Source of the DNA: Sciscionella marina DSM 45152
Lineage (GTDB): Bacteria; Actinomycetota; Actinomycetes; Mycobacteriales; Pseudonocardiaceae
Assembly: GCF_000379465.1 (NCBI RefSeq)
Contig: NZ_KB905400.1
Span: 1-64,000 of the forward strand
Length of the DNA: 64,000 nt
Direction: 5' to 3'
Shown here: piece by piece, positions 63,280-64,000 of the stretch
Numbering within the stretch: position 1 is the stretch's first letter
How the letters are laid out: each line of letters begins with the position of its first letter
Made by a program: the position numbers and the translations under genes
The notes under the pieces: model-generated
Told to the model about the DNA's origin: nothing
The model's database searches: none
What the model saw: the letters and a program-made list of their open reading frames with translations, nothing else

Positions 63280-64000
63280 GTGATTACTCAGCAACCGCAA
63301 GAAGAATCCACGACCACGCCGCACTATCGGATGTTCATCGATGGCGAATGGGTTGATACCGAGGAGAAATACAGCCTCATCAATCCGGCCACCGAGGAGC
63401 TCGTCGCGACCGCTGCGAAGGGTAGCCGGAAACACGCCGACTTCGCCGTCGCTGCAGCCAAGCGGACCTTTGAATCGGGTGTGTGGCGGGACTTGACCCC
63501 GGCCGCCCGCGCCGACATCCTGGACGCGGTCGCCGACGTGCTGCAGCGGCGCGGCGCCGAACTGACCCGGCTGGGCACGCTGGAGGGCGGTTGCCCGCTC
63601 AAGTTGTCCAACGCGTTCAACGAGCAGCAGCCCGTCGCGATGACCCGGTACTTCGTGAACCTGTTGCGCGGCTACGAGTTCGAGCGACCCGGTCCGGTCG
63701 TGGGTCCGCCGTTGGCCGGCGGGGTGATCCGGCGGGAGCCGATCGGTGTCTGCGCCGCGATCGTCCCCTGGAACTTCCCGTTACCGCTGGCCATCTGGAA
63801 GGTCATCCCGGCGCTGGCGACGGGCAATTCGGTCGTGCTCAAGACGGACGAGAAGACGCCCATCGGGGCCTTGGAACTCGCCAAGGAGCTCCAGGCGGCC
63901 GGTGTGCCGGACGGCGTATTCAACGTGGTGACCGGCGACGGCGGGGATGTCGGCGCGCATCTCGTCGCCCACCGCGACGTGCGGAAGGTGTCGTTCACCG
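63280..64000 (+). CDS. aldehyde dehydrogenase, N-terminal part (runs off the window)
   Basis: From the GTG at 63280 (GGAAAGG about nine bases upstream) 240 residues are visible before the window ends. They match the ALDH N-terminal half: MFIDGEWVDTEEKYSLINPA, then the cofactor region CAAIVPWNFPLPLAIWKVIP and VVLKTDEKTPIGAL. The catalytic Glu and Cys lie beyond the edge. It is 41 bases after the P450 stop and probably oxidises the P450-derived aldehyde. Confidence 0.85.
   Translation, partial: MITQQPQEESTTTPHYRMFIDGEWVDTEEKYSLINPATEELVATAAKGSRKHADFAVAAAKRTFESGVWRDLTPAARADILDAVADVLQRRGAELTRLGTLEGGCPLKLSNAFNEQQPVAMTRYFVNLLRGYEFERPGPVVGPPLAGGVIRREPIGVCAAIVPWNFPLPLAIWKVIPALATGNSVVLKTDEKTPIGALELAKELQAAGVPDGVFNVVTGDGGDVGAHLVAHRDVRKVSFT

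Noticed and set aside
1-64000. CRISPR arrays, tRNA and rRNA genes
   Set aside because: No regularly spaced repeats, cloverleaf with CCA-like end or rRNA-like stretch was recognised on reading; low-copy or divergent cases could be missed.

Overview
High-GC DNA with many GTG/TTG starts, ATGA/GTGA gene overlaps and actinobacterial protein families (mycofactocin-coupled SDR, PrgI/VirB4/VirD4 conjugation proteins, CaiB/BaiF and FadE/FadD expansions). It is most likely from an actinomycete of the Mycobacteriales/Pseudonocardiales type; genus cannot be fixed from the sequence alone. No tRNA or rRNA gene was recognised.

Region 1 (1-22803) is the right part of an integrative and conjugative element. 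An IS5-family insertion sequence sits at the left edge (1-888), followed by two unknown small genes and an Hsp70/actin-like ATPase. A long leftward conjugation operon (16222 to 4424) encodes a sigma-region-4-like protein, a pilin-like protein, a TrbL/VirB6-like membrane protein, PrgI, VirB4-like and VirD4-like ATPases, a replication-relaxation protein and an NlpC/P60 cell-wall hydrolase. A rightward block carries DNA methylation genes: a degenerate methyltransferase-like protein, an N4/N6 DNA methylase, a 51-residue Cys/His protein and a C5 methyltransferase broken by frameshifts and amber stops. Excisionase and tyrosine integrase close the element.

Region 2 (22804-25400) is a junction: an IS110-type transposase remnant, a TetR regulator, then about 1 kb without a convincing gene but with a foldable RNA-like segment.

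Region 3 (25400-64000) is a catabolic island built around CoA chemistry: two acyl-CoA ligases, three CaiB/BaiF CoA-transferase genes, three crotonases, a thiolase-like protein with its DUF35 partner, two acyl-CoA dehydrogenases, several SDRs (one mycofactocin type), two aldehyde dehydrogenases, a P450, an Old Yellow Enzyme fused to a SnoaL domain, a separate SnoaL protein, a thioesterase, an Asp/Glu-racemase-like protein, an amidohydrolase and two alpha/beta-hydrolases. Two paralogous TetR regulators with nearly identical recognition helices lie in it. A shared 16-bp operator-like sequence (best form TCAAGCGATCGTTCGA) recurs at or near the predicted promoters of at least five, possibly six, of the transcription units, which ties the scattered operons into one regulon. 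The enzyme set (CoA ligase, CoA-transferase, OYE, SnoaL-type dehydratase, SDR) recalls the anaerobic bile-acid bai operon combined with aerobic steroid/terpenoid-style side-chain degradation. The substrate is unknown; a cyclic terpenoid- or steroid-like carboxylic acid is my inference.

The island is littered with mobile-element debris (NF041680-like, IS256, IS21-like, IS110) and decayed genes (an SDR pseudogene, a gene lost under the IS110), suggesting repeated assembly by horizontal transfer.
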